A stretch of DNA of 64,000 bases from an uncultured Coriobacteriaceae bacterium (GTDB taxonomy: Bacteria; Actinomycetota; Coriobacteriia; Coriobacteriales; Atopobiaceae), in the NCBI GenBank assembly GCA_902801175.1, contig CADCHF010000009.1:1-64000 (forward strand), given 5' to 3'. Positions 47,398 to 55,437 of the stretch are shown here, one piece after another. The notes under the pieces were generated by a model. It did not search any database, was not told where the DNA came from, and saw nothing but the letters and a program-made list of their open reading frames with translations. Position numbers and translations under genes: made by a program. Numbering within the stretch: position 1 is the stretch's first letter; each line of letters begins with the position of its first letter.

Positions 47398-49779
47398 ATG
47401 GCACTGCAGAACAAGACAATGAATCTGAGCGAGCTTGCGCCTGGGGACTCTGCATGTATCGCAACCGTTGGTGGTGAGGGCGCGCTGCGTCAGCACCTGC
47501 TCGACATGGGCGTGATCCCTGGAGCCGAGCTCAGCGTGGTAAAGCTTGCTCCTCTGGGCGACCCCATGGAGGTGCGCATTCACGGCTATGAGCTCACCAT
47601 GCGCCTTGCCGAGGCGGCGCAGGTCGGTGTGGCTCCCATCGAGGAGCCGAGCGTGTCGGTGGTGTCGGAGGGCACGCACGCGCAGCCCCGCAAGAGCCAG
47701 CATCCAGGTCTTGGTGAGGGAGGCAAGTTCCACCCAAAGGGGAGTGGCGACCCCCTGCCACAGGACACCATGCTCACCTTTGCGCTCGTGGGCAACCAGA
47801 ACAGCGGCAAGACGACCCTCTTTAATCAGCTGACGGGCTCAAACCAGCACGTGGGCAACTTCCCCGGCGTCACGGTCGACCGCAAGGACGGTCCTATCCG
47901 CGGGCATGCAAACACCTGCGTCGTTGACCTTCCGGGCATCTACTCGATGTCGCCTTACTCGCCAGAGGAGCTCGTCTCGCGAAACTACGTGATCAACGAG
48001 CACCCTCAGGGCATCATCGACATCGTCGACGCGACCAATATCGAGCGCAACCTCTATCTCACCATGCAGCTGCTCGAGATGGGCGTGCCCATGGTGGTCG
48101 CGCTCAACATGATGGACGAGGTCACGGGCAACGGTGGCTCCATTGACGTGAATGCGATGGAGGCCCAGCTGGGAGTGCCTGTTGTCCCAATCTCTGCCGC
48201 GCACAACGAGGGCGTGGCCGAGCTGGTGAGCCATGCCCTGCACGTGGCGCACTACCAGGAGCGGCCGCTTCGCCAGGACTTCTGCGACGCAAACGACCAC
48301 GGTGGCGCCGTGCACCGTGCCCTGCATGCGGTGAGCCACCTGATTGAGGACCACGCCGCTCGTACGGGCCTGCCGGTGCGCTTTGCCGCAAGCAAGTTGC
48401 TCGAGGGCGACGAGCTCATTGCGGCACAGCTCGAGCTCGACGAGAACGAGCGTGAGACGCTTGAGCACATAGCCGTTCAAATGGAGCACGAGCGTGGCCT
48501 CGACCGCTCTGCAGCTATCGCCGACATGCGTTTTGCCTTCATCCGGCGCGTATGCGACCAGTGCGTGACCAAGCCGCAAGAGAGCCGCGAGCACGTGCGC
48601 AGCTCGCGCATCGACCAGATCCTCACGGGTCGCTTCACGGCCATCCCGGTCTTTGTCGCCATCATGGGCGCGGTCTTCTACCTCACGTTCAACGTGATTG
48701 GCGCATGGCTGCAGGACCTTCTGGCGGCGGGAATCGAGTCGCTGGCTGGTGCCGTGGAGCAGATGATGACCTCGGCCGGGGTGAGCGAGGTCGTTAAGGG
48801 CCTGGTCATGGGAGGCATCTTTGAGGGCGTGGGAAGCGTGCTCTCGTTTTTGCCCGTCATCGTGACGATGTTCTTCTTCCTCTCGCTGTTGGAGGACAGC
48901 GGCTACCTCGCGCGCGTGGCCTTCTTCATGGACAAGCTGCTGCGCAGGATTGGCCTCTCTGGCCGAAGCATCGTGGCGCTGCTCATTGGCTTTGGCTGCA
49001 CGGTTCCGGCGGTCATGTCCACGCGCACCCTTCCCAGCGAGCGCGACCGCAAGATGACCATCCTGCTCACGCCCTTCATGAGCTGCACGGCAAAGCTGCC
49101 CATCTACGGCTTCTTTGTGCAGGCGTTCTTCCCGGCCTACAGCGGACTGATCATGACCGGCCTGTATCTGCTTGGCATCGTGTGCGGCATTCTGATTGCG
49201 CTGTTGTTTAAGAGCACGCTCTTTAAGGGCGAGGCAGTCCCCTTTGTGATGGAGCTTCCCAACTACCGTCTTCCGCGCCTGCGCAACGTGCTGCAGCTCC
49301 TGTGGGACAAGGCTAAGGACTTCTTGCAGAGGGCCTTCTCGGTCATTTTGATTGCGACCATTGTGGTGTGGCTCCTGAGCAACTTTGACTTTGGCCTCAA
49401 CATGGTCGGCGACACGCACACCAGCATGCTCGCCACGATTTCGACCTTTGTCGCACCGATCTTCAAGCCGCTTGGCATGGCCGACTGGCGCATTGTTACC
49501 TCGCTGGTGAGCGGTTTTATGGCAAAGGAGAGCGTTGTCTCGGTGATGGAAGTGCTCTTTAAGTCGACCGGTGGTGTGGCCGCGGCGCTCACGCCGCTCA
49601 CTGCGGCGAGCATGCTTGCCTTTAGCCTCCTGTACACGCCCTGCGTGGCTGCCATTGCCTCCATCAGGCGTGAGCTTGGGTCCAAGTGGGCCGTTAACGT
49701 GGTCATTTGGCAGTGCATCATTGCATGGGTGGTTGCCCTTGTGGTCAGGCTCGTGGGCCTCGCGCTCGGTTTTGCGTGA
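47398..49779 (+). CDS. feoB: Ferrous iron transporter, FeoA-FeoB fusion
   Basis: A 793-aa fusion. Residues 1-80 are a FeoA (SH3-like) domain (MNLSELAPGDSACIATVGG, MGVIPGAELSVVKLAPLGDP); a linker of about 45 residues leads to the FeoB G-domain with G1 GNQNSGKTTLFN (GNPNSGK in most homologues), G3 DLPGIYS and G4 NMMD. The membrane part with Gate motifs (GFGCTVPAVMSTRTL, PFMSCTAKLPIY) and about eight helices follows. It imports Fe2+ across the cytoplasmic membrane. ATG 47398 follows AGAAGGTAA. Two small Cys-containing proteins are encoded just downstream, completing a feo unit. Regulation by the adjacent MarR and the 13-nt repeats is possible. Confidence 0.95.
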   Translation: MALQNKTMNLSELAPGDSACIATVGGEGALRQHLLDMGVIPGAELSVVKLAPLGDPMEVRIHGYELTMRLAEAAQVGVAPIEEPSVSVVSEGTHAQPRKSQHPGLGEGGKFHPKGSGDPLPQDTMLTFALVGNQNSGKTTLFNQLTGSNQHVGNFPGVTVDRKDGPIRGHANTCVVDLPGIYSMSPYSPEELVSRNYVINEHPQGIIDIVDATNIERNLYLTMQLLEMGVPMVVALNMMDEVTGNGGSIDVNAMEAQLGVPVVPISAAHNEGVAELVSHALHVAHYQERPLRQDFCDANDHGGAVHRALHAVSHLIEDHAARTGLPVRFAASKLLEGDELIAAQLELDENERETLEHIAVQMEHERGLDRSAAIADMRFAFIRRVCDQCVTKPQESREHVRSSRIDQILTGRFTAIPVFVAIMGAVFYLTFNVIGAWLQDLLAAGIESLAGAVEQMMTSAGVSEVVKGLVMGGIFEGVGSVLSFLPVIVTMFFFLSLLEDSGYLARVAFFMDKLLRRIGLSGRSIVALLIGFGCTVPAVMSTRTLPSERDRKMTILLTPFMSCTAKLPIYGFFVQAFFPAYSGLIMTGLYLLGIVCGILIALLFKSTLFKGEAVPFVMELPNYRLPRLRNVLQLLWDKAKDFLQRAFSVILIATIVVWLLSNFDFGLNMVGDTHTSMLATISTFVAPIFKPLGMADWRIVTSLVSGFMAKESVVSVMEVLFKSTGGVAAALTPLTAASMLAFSLLYTPCVAAIASIRRELGSKWAVNVVIWQCIIAWVVALVVRLVGLALGFA

Positions 49780-49791
49780 TGGGAGGGCGAG

Positions 49792-49947
49792 ATGGCATTT
49801 GCTGATGTGGTTGTGCTTGCCGTGATTGGTGCGGTTGTTGGCTTGGCGTTTGCAAGCTCTCGCAGGGATGCCCGCCGTGGGTGCTCGGGCTGCTGTGCCA
49901 GCTGCATGCAGGCTGGCGGTTGCGCCATGCGGGGCGAACACCAGTGA
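49792..49947 (+). CDS. FeoB-associated Cys-rich membrane protein
   Basis: A 51-aa protein: one N-terminal helix (VVVLAVIGAVVGLAFA) followed by a cysteine cluster GCSGCCASCMQAGGC, the pattern of the FeoB-associated Cys-rich membrane protein family (PF12669-type) encoded after feoB in many anaerobes. It may assist or sense Fe2+ at the transporter exit. It starts 12 nt after the feoB stop with GGGAGGGCGAG as its ribosome-binding site. Confidence 0.85.
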   Translation: MAFADVVVLAVIGAVVGLAFASSRRDARRGCSGCCASCMQAGGCAMRGEHQ

Positions 49948-49960
49948 CGCAACCATCGTA

Positions 49961-50311
49961 GTGGTACTTGCCCTGGTCGCGCTCGTTGCATGGGCTGTGT
50001 GGAAGAGCGTGGGTCGGGCCCGCAAGGGCGGCGATTGCTGCGGCGAGCATGAGCAGACCGTGGCACGCATTGGTGCCAAGGATGCTGACCGTCGTCACTA
50101 TGCCTACGAAACGCAGCTTGAGATAGGTGGCATGACCTGCGACAACTGCGCACGCAAGGTGGAGAACGCCCTCAACGCGCTTGACGGAACTTGGGCCACG
50201 GTGAGTATCTCCAACCATGTGGCACGCGTAAAGACGAAGGAGCCTGCAGATGGGAAGGCTCTTCGCAGGGCCGTGCGGCAGGCGGGCTATGTGGTACTAA
50301 AAGAGCTGTAG
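49961..50311 (+). CDS. Membrane-anchored heavy-metal-associated (HMA) domain protein
   Basis: About 116 aa from GTG 49961: one helix (VVLALVALVAWAVW), a KGGDCCGEH segment recalling the Cys motif of the preceding protein, then an HMA fold with GGMTCDNCARKVENAL and GYVVLKEL. HMA domains bind Cu(I) or other soft metals through CxxC. The start is uncertain: no good ribosome-binding site is seen, and the same frame is open back to ATG 49868, overlapping the previous gene. Proximity to feoAB suggests a metal chaperone or sensor role (inference). Confidence 0.7.
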   Translation: MVLALVALVAWAVWKSVGRARKGGDCCGEHEQTVARIGAKDADRRHYAYETQLEIGGMTCDNCARKVENALNALDGTWATVSISNHVARVKTKEPADGKALRRAVRQAGYVVLKEL

Positions 50312-50382
50312 ACCACCCTGCGGTCACGCCACGGCGTCTGTGTGCCATCTGGGCACGCGCGCCGTGGCCGGCCGCTCCGTGC

Positions 50383-50388
50383 TACCAT
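50383..50388 (+). promoter_or_regulatory. -10 element suggesting a leaderless transcript
   Basis: TACCAT ends exactly 7 nt before the ATG at 50396, and no ribosome-binding site precedes that ATG. This is the spacing expected if the transcript starts at the start codon. The -35 is not recognisable. Confidence 0.35.
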
Positions 50389-50395
50389 ACTCTTC

Positions 50396-51088
50396 ATGCC
50401 GAGCTGGAACATACATACCGCGCACGTCGAGCGTCTCTTGAGCGAGGAGGCTCCCTCCGCGCTGGGCATTCGCGACGTCAACGCCTTCCTCTTTGGAAAC
50501 CTGGTGCCCGACGTCTACGTGGGCTACATGGTGCCCAACCCAACGCGCAAGATCGAGTATCGCAAGACTCACTTTGCCGATCCGGGATACGTCCCCGAGC
50601 CTCGCTATGGCGAGTTCTTCCAAAAGTGGGTTGCCCCTTATGCGGATCCCGATGGCAGCGTGACCGACGTCATGCTTGGCGCCTGGACGCATCTGGTGGC
50701 AGATCACGTGTATAACGCCCACTTCAACAAGCTCCTCGACGAGCGTGGGCTCAGGCCTGGGACCGAGATTCGCATTCGCAAGCAGTCCGACTTTGCCACC
50801 TTTGGGCGCACGCTCGACATCTCTATGGTGCCCGAGCCCACACCAGAGCTCATCTGGCAGTGCGCGCGCTTTCCGCAGTATGCCATCGAGGAGCAGGACG
50901 TACGTGCTGCCTGCTCGGTCATGTCCGACATCGTGCGCGAGAACATTGAGCATCACGTGAGCGATCCTGACTACAGCCTGCTGAGCAGGGAGTACTTCAG
51001 TGAGGTGCCAAACGAGTTGGATGCCCTCATGCGCAAGGGCCTGCATGCCTATGCGGCCGGCGACCCCATGTGGGGTAGACAACGATGA
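50396..51088 (+). CDS. Zinc-dependent phospholipase C-like protein
   Basis: A 230-aa cytoplasmic protein starting MPSWNIHTAHVERLL, with FLFGNLVPDVYVGYM, GAWTHLVADHVYNAHF and IEHHVSDPDYSLLSREYF. The His/Asp pattern (N-terminal Trp region, H-x-x-x-D, H-x-x-x-D) resembles the zinc-dependent phospholipase C/S1-P1 nuclease-like family found as short forms in Coriobacteria and Firmicutes. No signal peptide is visible, so secreted phospholipase activity is doubtful. It overlaps the gntR start by 4 nt (ATGA). Confidence 0.65.
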   Translation: MPSWNIHTAHVERLLSEEAPSALGIRDVNAFLFGNLVPDVYVGYMVPNPTRKIEYRKTHFADPGYVPEPRYGEFFQKWVAPYADPDGSVTDVMLGAWTHLVADHVYNAHFNKLLDERGLRPGTEIRIRKQSDFATFGRTLDISMVPEPTPELIWQCARFPQYAIEEQDVRAACSVMSDIVRENIEHHVSDPDYSLLSREYFSEVPNELDALMRKGLHAYAAGDPMWGRQR

Positions 51089-51822
51089 GCGAGGAACCAC
51101 AGCACACGAGCGACCGAAAGCTCCATGCGCAGGTGACCGACTTCGTCCGTGAGAAGATCTATGCGCGCGAGTGGGGCGTCAACGAGCCCATTCCCTCCGA
51201 GCACGAGCTCTCGGAGATGCTGGGCCTCTCGCGCGGCACGGTCAAGCGCGGTGTGCGAACGCTTGTGGACGAGGGCCTGCTCGAGCAGCATCGCGGACGC
51301 GGAACCTTTGTGACGCAGCCCGTCATGGCCCGTCCGACCTCGGGCCACCTTCTCTCATTTGCCGAGTCCATGGGCGAGCAGGGCATTGAGCACAAGACGC
51401 GGGTCATAACGCAGGAGCTGCGCGCGGCGAGTGGCCACTGCGCCGAGCGGCTCGACATAGCTCCCGGCTCTACCTATCTCTACCTCGAACGGGTGCGCAG
51501 CGTTGAGGGCGAGCCGGTCATGTACATAGAGAGTCACCTCAACTTGGATGCCTGTCCCGGTCTTGAACAGGCCGACTTTGAGCAAGAGTCGGTGTTTCGT
51601 GTGATCGAGCGCACGAGCGGGCGAGGCATTGGCGGCTCTGAGGTTGCCTATAGCGCTCGCGTGGCAGGAAGGCGCCGCGGAGGACTCCTGTCCTGCGACG
51701 AACACGCACCGGTGCTGCAGATGGAGCAGCTCGTGCATCTTGACGACTGCACTCCCGTGGAGTGGGGGAGCGTCTGGCTGCCCGCTAACCGCTGCGTGAT
51801 CAAGGGCGAGGCCATCAGGTAG
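51085..51822 (+). CDS. GntR-family regulator with UTRA domain
   Basis: The 245-aa regulator has an N-terminal GntR winged helix (residues about 15-85: KLHAQVTDFVREKIYAREWGVNEPIPSEHELSEMLGLSRGTVKRGVRTL) and a C-terminal UTRA effector domain (about 105-240: TYLYLERVRSVEGEPVMYIESHLN). HutC-subfamily members sense sugars, amino acids or their phosphates. Its ATG overlaps the stop of the phospholipase-like gene, so the two are co-expressed and it may control that gene. Confidence 0.9.
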   Translation: MSEEPQHTSDRKLHAQVTDFVREKIYAREWGVNEPIPSEHELSEMLGLSRGTVKRGVRTLVDEGLLEQHRGRGTFVTQPVMARPTSGHLLSFAESMGEQGIEHKTRVITQELRAASGHCAERLDIAPGSTYLYLERVRSVEGEPVMYIESHLNLDACPGLEQADFEQESVFRVIERTSGRGIGGSEVAYSARVAGRRRGGLLSCDEHAPVLQMEQLVHLDDCTPVEWGSVWLPANRCVIKGEAIR

Positions 51823-51867
51823 GAGCCTGCGAAGTTCGATGCCACAAGTCCATCGTTGCAACCACGG

Positions 51868-51930
51868 TTGACGCTGCCCATGCTTCCTCCTAAGATATCT
51901 AATGAGATATCTTAGGAGGAAGCATGGGCA
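51868..51930 (+). promoter_or_regulatory. mazEF promoter inside a perfect 26-bp inverted repeat
   Basis: TTGACG (51868-51873), 17-nt spacer, TAAGAT (51891-51896). Arms 51875-51900 and 51905-51930 are exact complements with loop AATG. The left arm covers the spacer and -10; the right arm covers the AGGAGGA ribosome-binding site and mazE ATG (51924). Transcription would begin about 51903, within the loop, so the palindrome acts as DNA (operator) rather than as an mRNA hairpin. Confidence 0.8.
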
Positions 51931-52238
51931 CACCATCAGCGTCGATAATCAAGCCAGTCAAAACTAAGCTGAAGGTCTGGGGCACCTCGCGAGCAGTGCG
52001 TATACCCAAACGTATCTGCGAGGATTTGGGCATAACCGATGAGAGCGTTCTCATCATGGAACTGTGCTCTGACGATCGTGGGCCCTATCTAGCCTTGCGT
52101 CCAGCTGAGTTCGATCATCGTAGTTTCCCAGATGCTCCTATCAAGTCGATGGACGAACTGTTTCGCGGCTACGAAGGCTCGTATGCGCCGCACGAGGCTG
52201 ATTGGGGCGATGACGTGGGCTCCGAGGTGATCGCGTGA
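51924..52238 (+). CDS. mazE: MazE-like antitoxin (SpoVT/AbrB domain)
   Basis: A 104-aa protein with an N-terminal AbrB-type beta-hairpin DNA-binding domain (TKLKVWGTSRAVRIPKRICEDLGI) and an acidic C-terminal tail (MDELFRGYEGSYAPHEADWGDD) suited to block the toxin. MazE dimers neutralise MazF and repress the operon; the perfect palindrome over its promoter is the expected binding site. AGGAGGA lies 3-4 nt before ATG 51924. The last codons overlap mazF. Confidence 0.85.
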   Translation: MGTPSASIIKPVKTKLKVWGTSRAVRIPKRICEDLGITDESVLIMELCSDDRGPYLALRPAEFDHRSFPDAPIKSMDELFRGYEGSYAPHEADWGDDVGSEVIA

Positions 52239-52567
52239 GCATGCTCGAACAGGGCGATATCATCGAGGTCGACTTTAATCCGTCCGTTGGTCATGAACCA
52301 GCAAAGCCCCGACCTGCGATTGTCGTGACCGGGTATCCCTTTAACTGCAGGTCATCGCTTGTTGGCGTGGTCCCCGTGCAGACAAAGGACAGCGGATATC
52401 CACTACACGTCCCCATACACGAGGCTGGGCTGCATGGCTTTGCCTGTGTTGAGATGCTCCGAACCATTGATGTAGAGTTTCGTGGGTATCGACTGTTGGG
52501 AATGGCAGACGATGCGACCATGCGGCAAATCATGGGTATCGTACGTGGCATGTTCGACTTGAGATGA
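52235..52567 (+). CDS. mazF: MazF/PemK-family mRNA interferase toxin
   Basis: A 110-aa protein with the PemK/MazF core: GDIIEVDFNPSVGHEPAKPRPAIVVT (conserved Arg in the KPRP loop), VGVVPVQTKDSGYP (conserved Thr/Ser) and EMLRTIDVEFR. These toxins cleave single-stranded RNA at short motifs and halt growth when freed from antitoxin. GTG 52235 overlaps the mazE stop as GTGA; ATG 52241 is an alternative start. The cleavage motif cannot be read from sequence. Confidence 0.88.
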   Translation: MSMLEQGDIIEVDFNPSVGHEPAKPRPAIVVTGYPFNCRSSLVGVVPVQTKDSGYPLHVPIHEAGLHGFACVEMLRTIDVEFRGYRLLGMADDATMRQIMGIVRGMFDLR

Positions 52568-52577
52568 CGCGCTAGCC

Positions 52578-52583
52578 TACAAT
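52578..52583 (+). promoter_or_regulatory. Candidate -10 for fumC
   Basis: TACAAT, 31 nt before the fumC ATG and just after the mazF stop. The -35 is poor (TTCGAC at 19 nt). Confidence 0.4.
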
Positions 52584-52614
52584 TAAGCGGTCAGCCGCTA
52601 ACGAGAGGACCATC

Positions 52615-54003
52615 ATGGCCGAGAACTTTCGTATAGAACACGACTCAATGGGCGAGATGCGCGTTCCCGCCGGTGCCCTTTGGGGTGCGCAGACCCAGCG
52701 CTCCTATGAGAACTTTCGTATTGGTACCGAGACACAGCCTGAGGGCATCATCCGCGCGTTTGCGCTGCTCAAGAAGGCATCTGCTCAGGCAAACGTGGAG
52801 CTTGGCGTGCTTGATGGCACGGTGGGCACCCTGATTGCCCAGGCGTGCGACGAGGTCTACGCCGGTACCTGGGACGCAGAATTCCCCCTCAAGGTGTGGC
52901 AGACGGGCTCGGGCACGCAGTCAAACATGAACGTCAACGAGGTGGTGGCCACGCGCGCCAACCAGCTTGCAGCCCAGCAGGGCCTCGCGCTTGAGCGTCC
53001 CGTGCATCCCAACGACGATGTCAATCACTCGCAGAGCTCCAACGACACCTTCCCAACATCCATGCACATTGCTGCGGTCGTTGCGGTAACCGAGCAACTT
53101 ATTCCCGCTGCCCAGCAGCTCATTGCAACCCTCGAACGTCTCGAGCGCGAGAACGAGGGCGTGGTTAAGAGCGGCCGCACGCACCTGCAGGATGCGGTGC
53201 CTATCTCTTTTAGCCAAGAGATCAGTGGCTGGCGTGGTCTGGTGGAGTGCGGTGTTGAGATGCTCGAGACCTCGCTCGCGCCTCTTTGCAAACTGGCCCT
53301 GGGCGGCACAGCCGTTGGCACTGGCCTCAACGCGCCCAAGGGCTTTGACACGCTGGTTTCCCGCAAGCTGGCCGAGCTCACGGGCCAGCCCTTTGTGACC
53401 GACCCCAACAAGTTCCATGCGCTCACGTCCAAGGACGCGCTCGTCTTTGCTCATGGTGCGGTCAAGGCGCTTGCAGCCAACATGATGAAGATTGCCAATG
53501 ACGTGCGCTGGCTTGCCTCTGGCCCGCGCCTTGGCCTGGGCGAGATTCGCATTCCCGAGAACGAGCCCGGCAGCTCCATCATGCCTGGCAAGGTCAACCC
53601 CACTCAGTGCGAGGCGGTCACGATGGTGGCCGTGCAGGTCATGGGCAACGACGCAGCCATTGGTATCGCGGCCAGCCAGGGCAACTTTGAGCTCAACGTG
53701 TTCATGCCCGTGATTGCCTACAACTTCTTGCAGTCGGTGCGGCTTTTGGCCGACTCCATCCGCAGCTTTGACGAGCATTGCGCATGCGGCATCGTGGCTG
53801 ATCGCGAGCGCATGCACAACAACCTGCACAACTCGCTCATGCTGGTTACCTGCCTCAACCCCTACATTGGCTACGAGAACGCAGCACGCGTGGCACACAA
53901 GGCCTTTGAGGAGGGCATCAGCCTGCGCGAGGCCTGTGTTGGGCTGGGATACCTCACCGAGGAGCGATTTGACGAGGTCTTTCACCCCGAGCAGATGGTG
54001 TAG
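52615..54003 (+). CDS. fumC: Class II fumarate hydratase
   Basis: A 462-aa oxygen-stable fumarase: [46 protein letters not shown] and the superfamily signature [15 protein letters not shown]. It interconverts fumarate and malate. With the malic enzyme encoded 139 nt downstream it links fumarate to pyruvate. GAGAGGA precedes ATG 52615. Confidence 0.96.
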   Translation: MAENFRIEHDSMGEMRVPAGALWGAQTQRSYENFRIGTETQPEGIIRAFALLKKASAQANVELGVLDGTVGTLIAQACDEVYAGTWDAEFPLKVWQTGSGTQSNMNVNEVVATRANQLAAQQGLALERPVHPNDDVNHSQSSNDTFPTSMHIAAVVAVTEQLIPAAQQLIATLERLERENEGVVKSGRTHLQDAVPISFSQEISGWRGLVECGVEMLETSLAPLCKLALGGTAVGTGLNAPKGFDTLVSRKLAELTGQPFVTDPNKFHALTSKDALVFAHGAVKALAANMMKIANDVRWLASGPRLGLGEIRIPENEPGSSIMPGKVNPTQCEAVTMVAVQVMGNDAAIGIAASQGNFELNVFMPVIAYNFLQSVRLLADSIRSFDEHCACGIVADRERMHNNLHNSLMLVTCLNPYIGYENAARVAHKAFEEGISLREACVGLGYLTEERFDEVFHPEQMV

Positions 54004-54038
54004 TCCAGCTGTGCTGGCAAGCGCCCAGCAGTGAGTAG

Positions 54039-54054
54039 TTGCCAGTTATGGCAA
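54039..54054. promoter_or_regulatory. Inverted repeat upstream of malic enzyme gene
   Basis: TTGCCA-GTTA-TGGCAA is a perfect 6-4-6 palindrome about 90 nt before the GTG start, next to a TATTAT hexamer (54057). A plausible operator. Confidence 0.35.
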
Positions 54055-54141
54055 AGTATTATGGATTGAGAGCGGTCATGCTTGGCTGCCTGCAGACGTT
54101 TGGACATTGGGTGCCTGGCATCCCAAGATAAGGAGAGACAC

Positions 54142-55293
54142 GTGGACGATACGAGCGCACGCAGCCTGGCCCTGCACGAGAAGCTGCACGGAAAGATCGA
54201 GGTGGTCTCGCGCGCCAAGGCCCAGACCAGCGATGACCTTGCGGTTCTCTACACGCCTGGCGTGGCACAGCCCTGCCGAGAGATTGCGGCCGACTACCAA
54301 AAGTCGTGGGAGCTCACTCGCAGGGGCAACCTGGTTGCGGTGATCACCGACGGCACTGCCGTGCTTGGTCTTGGTGACATCGGCCCTGCGGCGGGCATGC
54401 CCGTCATGGAGGGCAAGTGCCTGCTGTTCAAGGAGTTTGGCGACGTTGACGCCATTCCGCTCTGCATTGACACCCACGACGTGGACGAGGCGGTGCGCAC
54501 CATCTATCTCATTAGCAAGAGCTTTGGCGGCATCAATCTTGAGGACATCGCCGCCCCGCGTTGCTTTGAGATCGAGGCACGCCTCAAGGAGCTCTGCGAC
54601 ATCCCCGTCTTCCATGACGACCAGCACGGCACGGCAATTGTCACTGCCGCCGGTCTGCTCAACGCCATCAAGGTCACTGGGAAGAAGATGGGCGAGCTCA
54701 AGATCGTGCTTTCGGGCGCCGGTGCCGCGGGCATTGCCATTGGCACGCTGCTTACCCACATGGGCTTTGGTGACGTTATTGCCTGCGACCGCCAGGGTGC
54801 AATCTATCGTGGACGCGACGGGCTCAACAGCGCAAAGGCGGCCTTTGCCAATATCTCGAACAAGGAGAACAAGTCTGGCTCGCTGGCCGATGTGCTGGTT
54901 GGTGCCGACGTCTTTGTGGGCGTCTCGCAACCTGGTCTGGTGACTCCCGAGATGGTGGGCACCATGAACGATGGCATCGTCTTTGCCATGGCCAACCCCA
55001 CGCCCGAGATCATGCCCAACGAGGCACTGGCGGGTGGCGCCAAGGTGGTGGCAACGGGTCGCTCGGACTTCCCCAACCAGATCAACAACGTGCTGGTCTT
55101 CCCGGGCATCTTTAAGGGCGCCCTGCGCTCGCGCGCTCCGCAGATCACCGAGGAGATGGAGATAAAGGCAGCCCATGCCATTGCAAGCCACGTCCCCGAG
55201 GCCGAGCTGAGGGCCGACTACATCATTCCTTCGGCACTCGACAAGACGGTGGCCGACGTGGTGGCCGAGGCCGTTGCGAGCTGCGTGCGCTAG
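54142..55293 (+). CDS. NAD(P)-dependent malic enzyme
   Basis: A 383-aa bacterial short-form malic enzyme: [57 protein letters not shown] (metal-binding acidic residues), nucleotide loop [12 protein letters not shown], and [15 protein letters not shown]. It decarboxylates malate to pyruvate with reduction of NAD(P)+. It starts at GTG 54142 with AAGGAGAG 4-5 nt upstream. It lacks the C-terminal phosphotransacetylase-like domain of MaeB. Confidence 0.95.
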   Translation: MDDTSARSLALHEKLHGKIEVVSRAKAQTSDDLAVLYTPGVAQPCREIAADYQKSWELTRRGNLVAVITDGTAVLGLGDIGPAAGMPVMEGKCLLFKEFGDVDAIPLCIDTHDVDEAVRTIYLISKSFGGINLEDIAAPRCFEIEARLKELCDIPVFHDDQHGTAIVTAAGLLNAIKVTGKKMGELKIVLSGAGAAGIAIGTLLTHMGFGDVIACDRQGAIYRGRDGLNSAKAAFANISNKENKSGSLADVLVGADVFVGVSQPGLVTPEMVGTMNDGIVFAMANPTPEIMPNEALAGGAKVVATGRSDFPNQINNVLVFPGIFKGALRSRAPQITEEMEIKAAHAIASHVPEAELRADYIIPSALDKTVADVVAEAVASCVR

Positions 55294-55343
55294 GGAGTAT
55301 CTCAAAAGCCATATCATGTTGTAGTGCGTTGGCGCAAAACTGA

Positions 55344-55407
55344 GGGCAGGGTGTTGCGGCAAAGGGCTTCCTGCAAGAGCCGTTGCGTCGTGGGTAGCGC
55401 CCTGCCC
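55344..55407 (+). promoter_or_regulatory. Structured leader or terminator between malic enzyme and GH13 genes
   Basis: GGGCAGGG (55344-55351) pairs with CCCTGCCC (55400-55407). The enclosed 48 nt contain further complementary blocks (CGGC/GCCG, CTT/AAG). CCTGTATTTTC follows. It may end the malic enzyme transcript or fold as a leader before the GH13 gene. Confidence 0.4.
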
Positions 55408-55437
55408 CCTGTATTTTCAAGCAAAAGGAGGGTCCCT

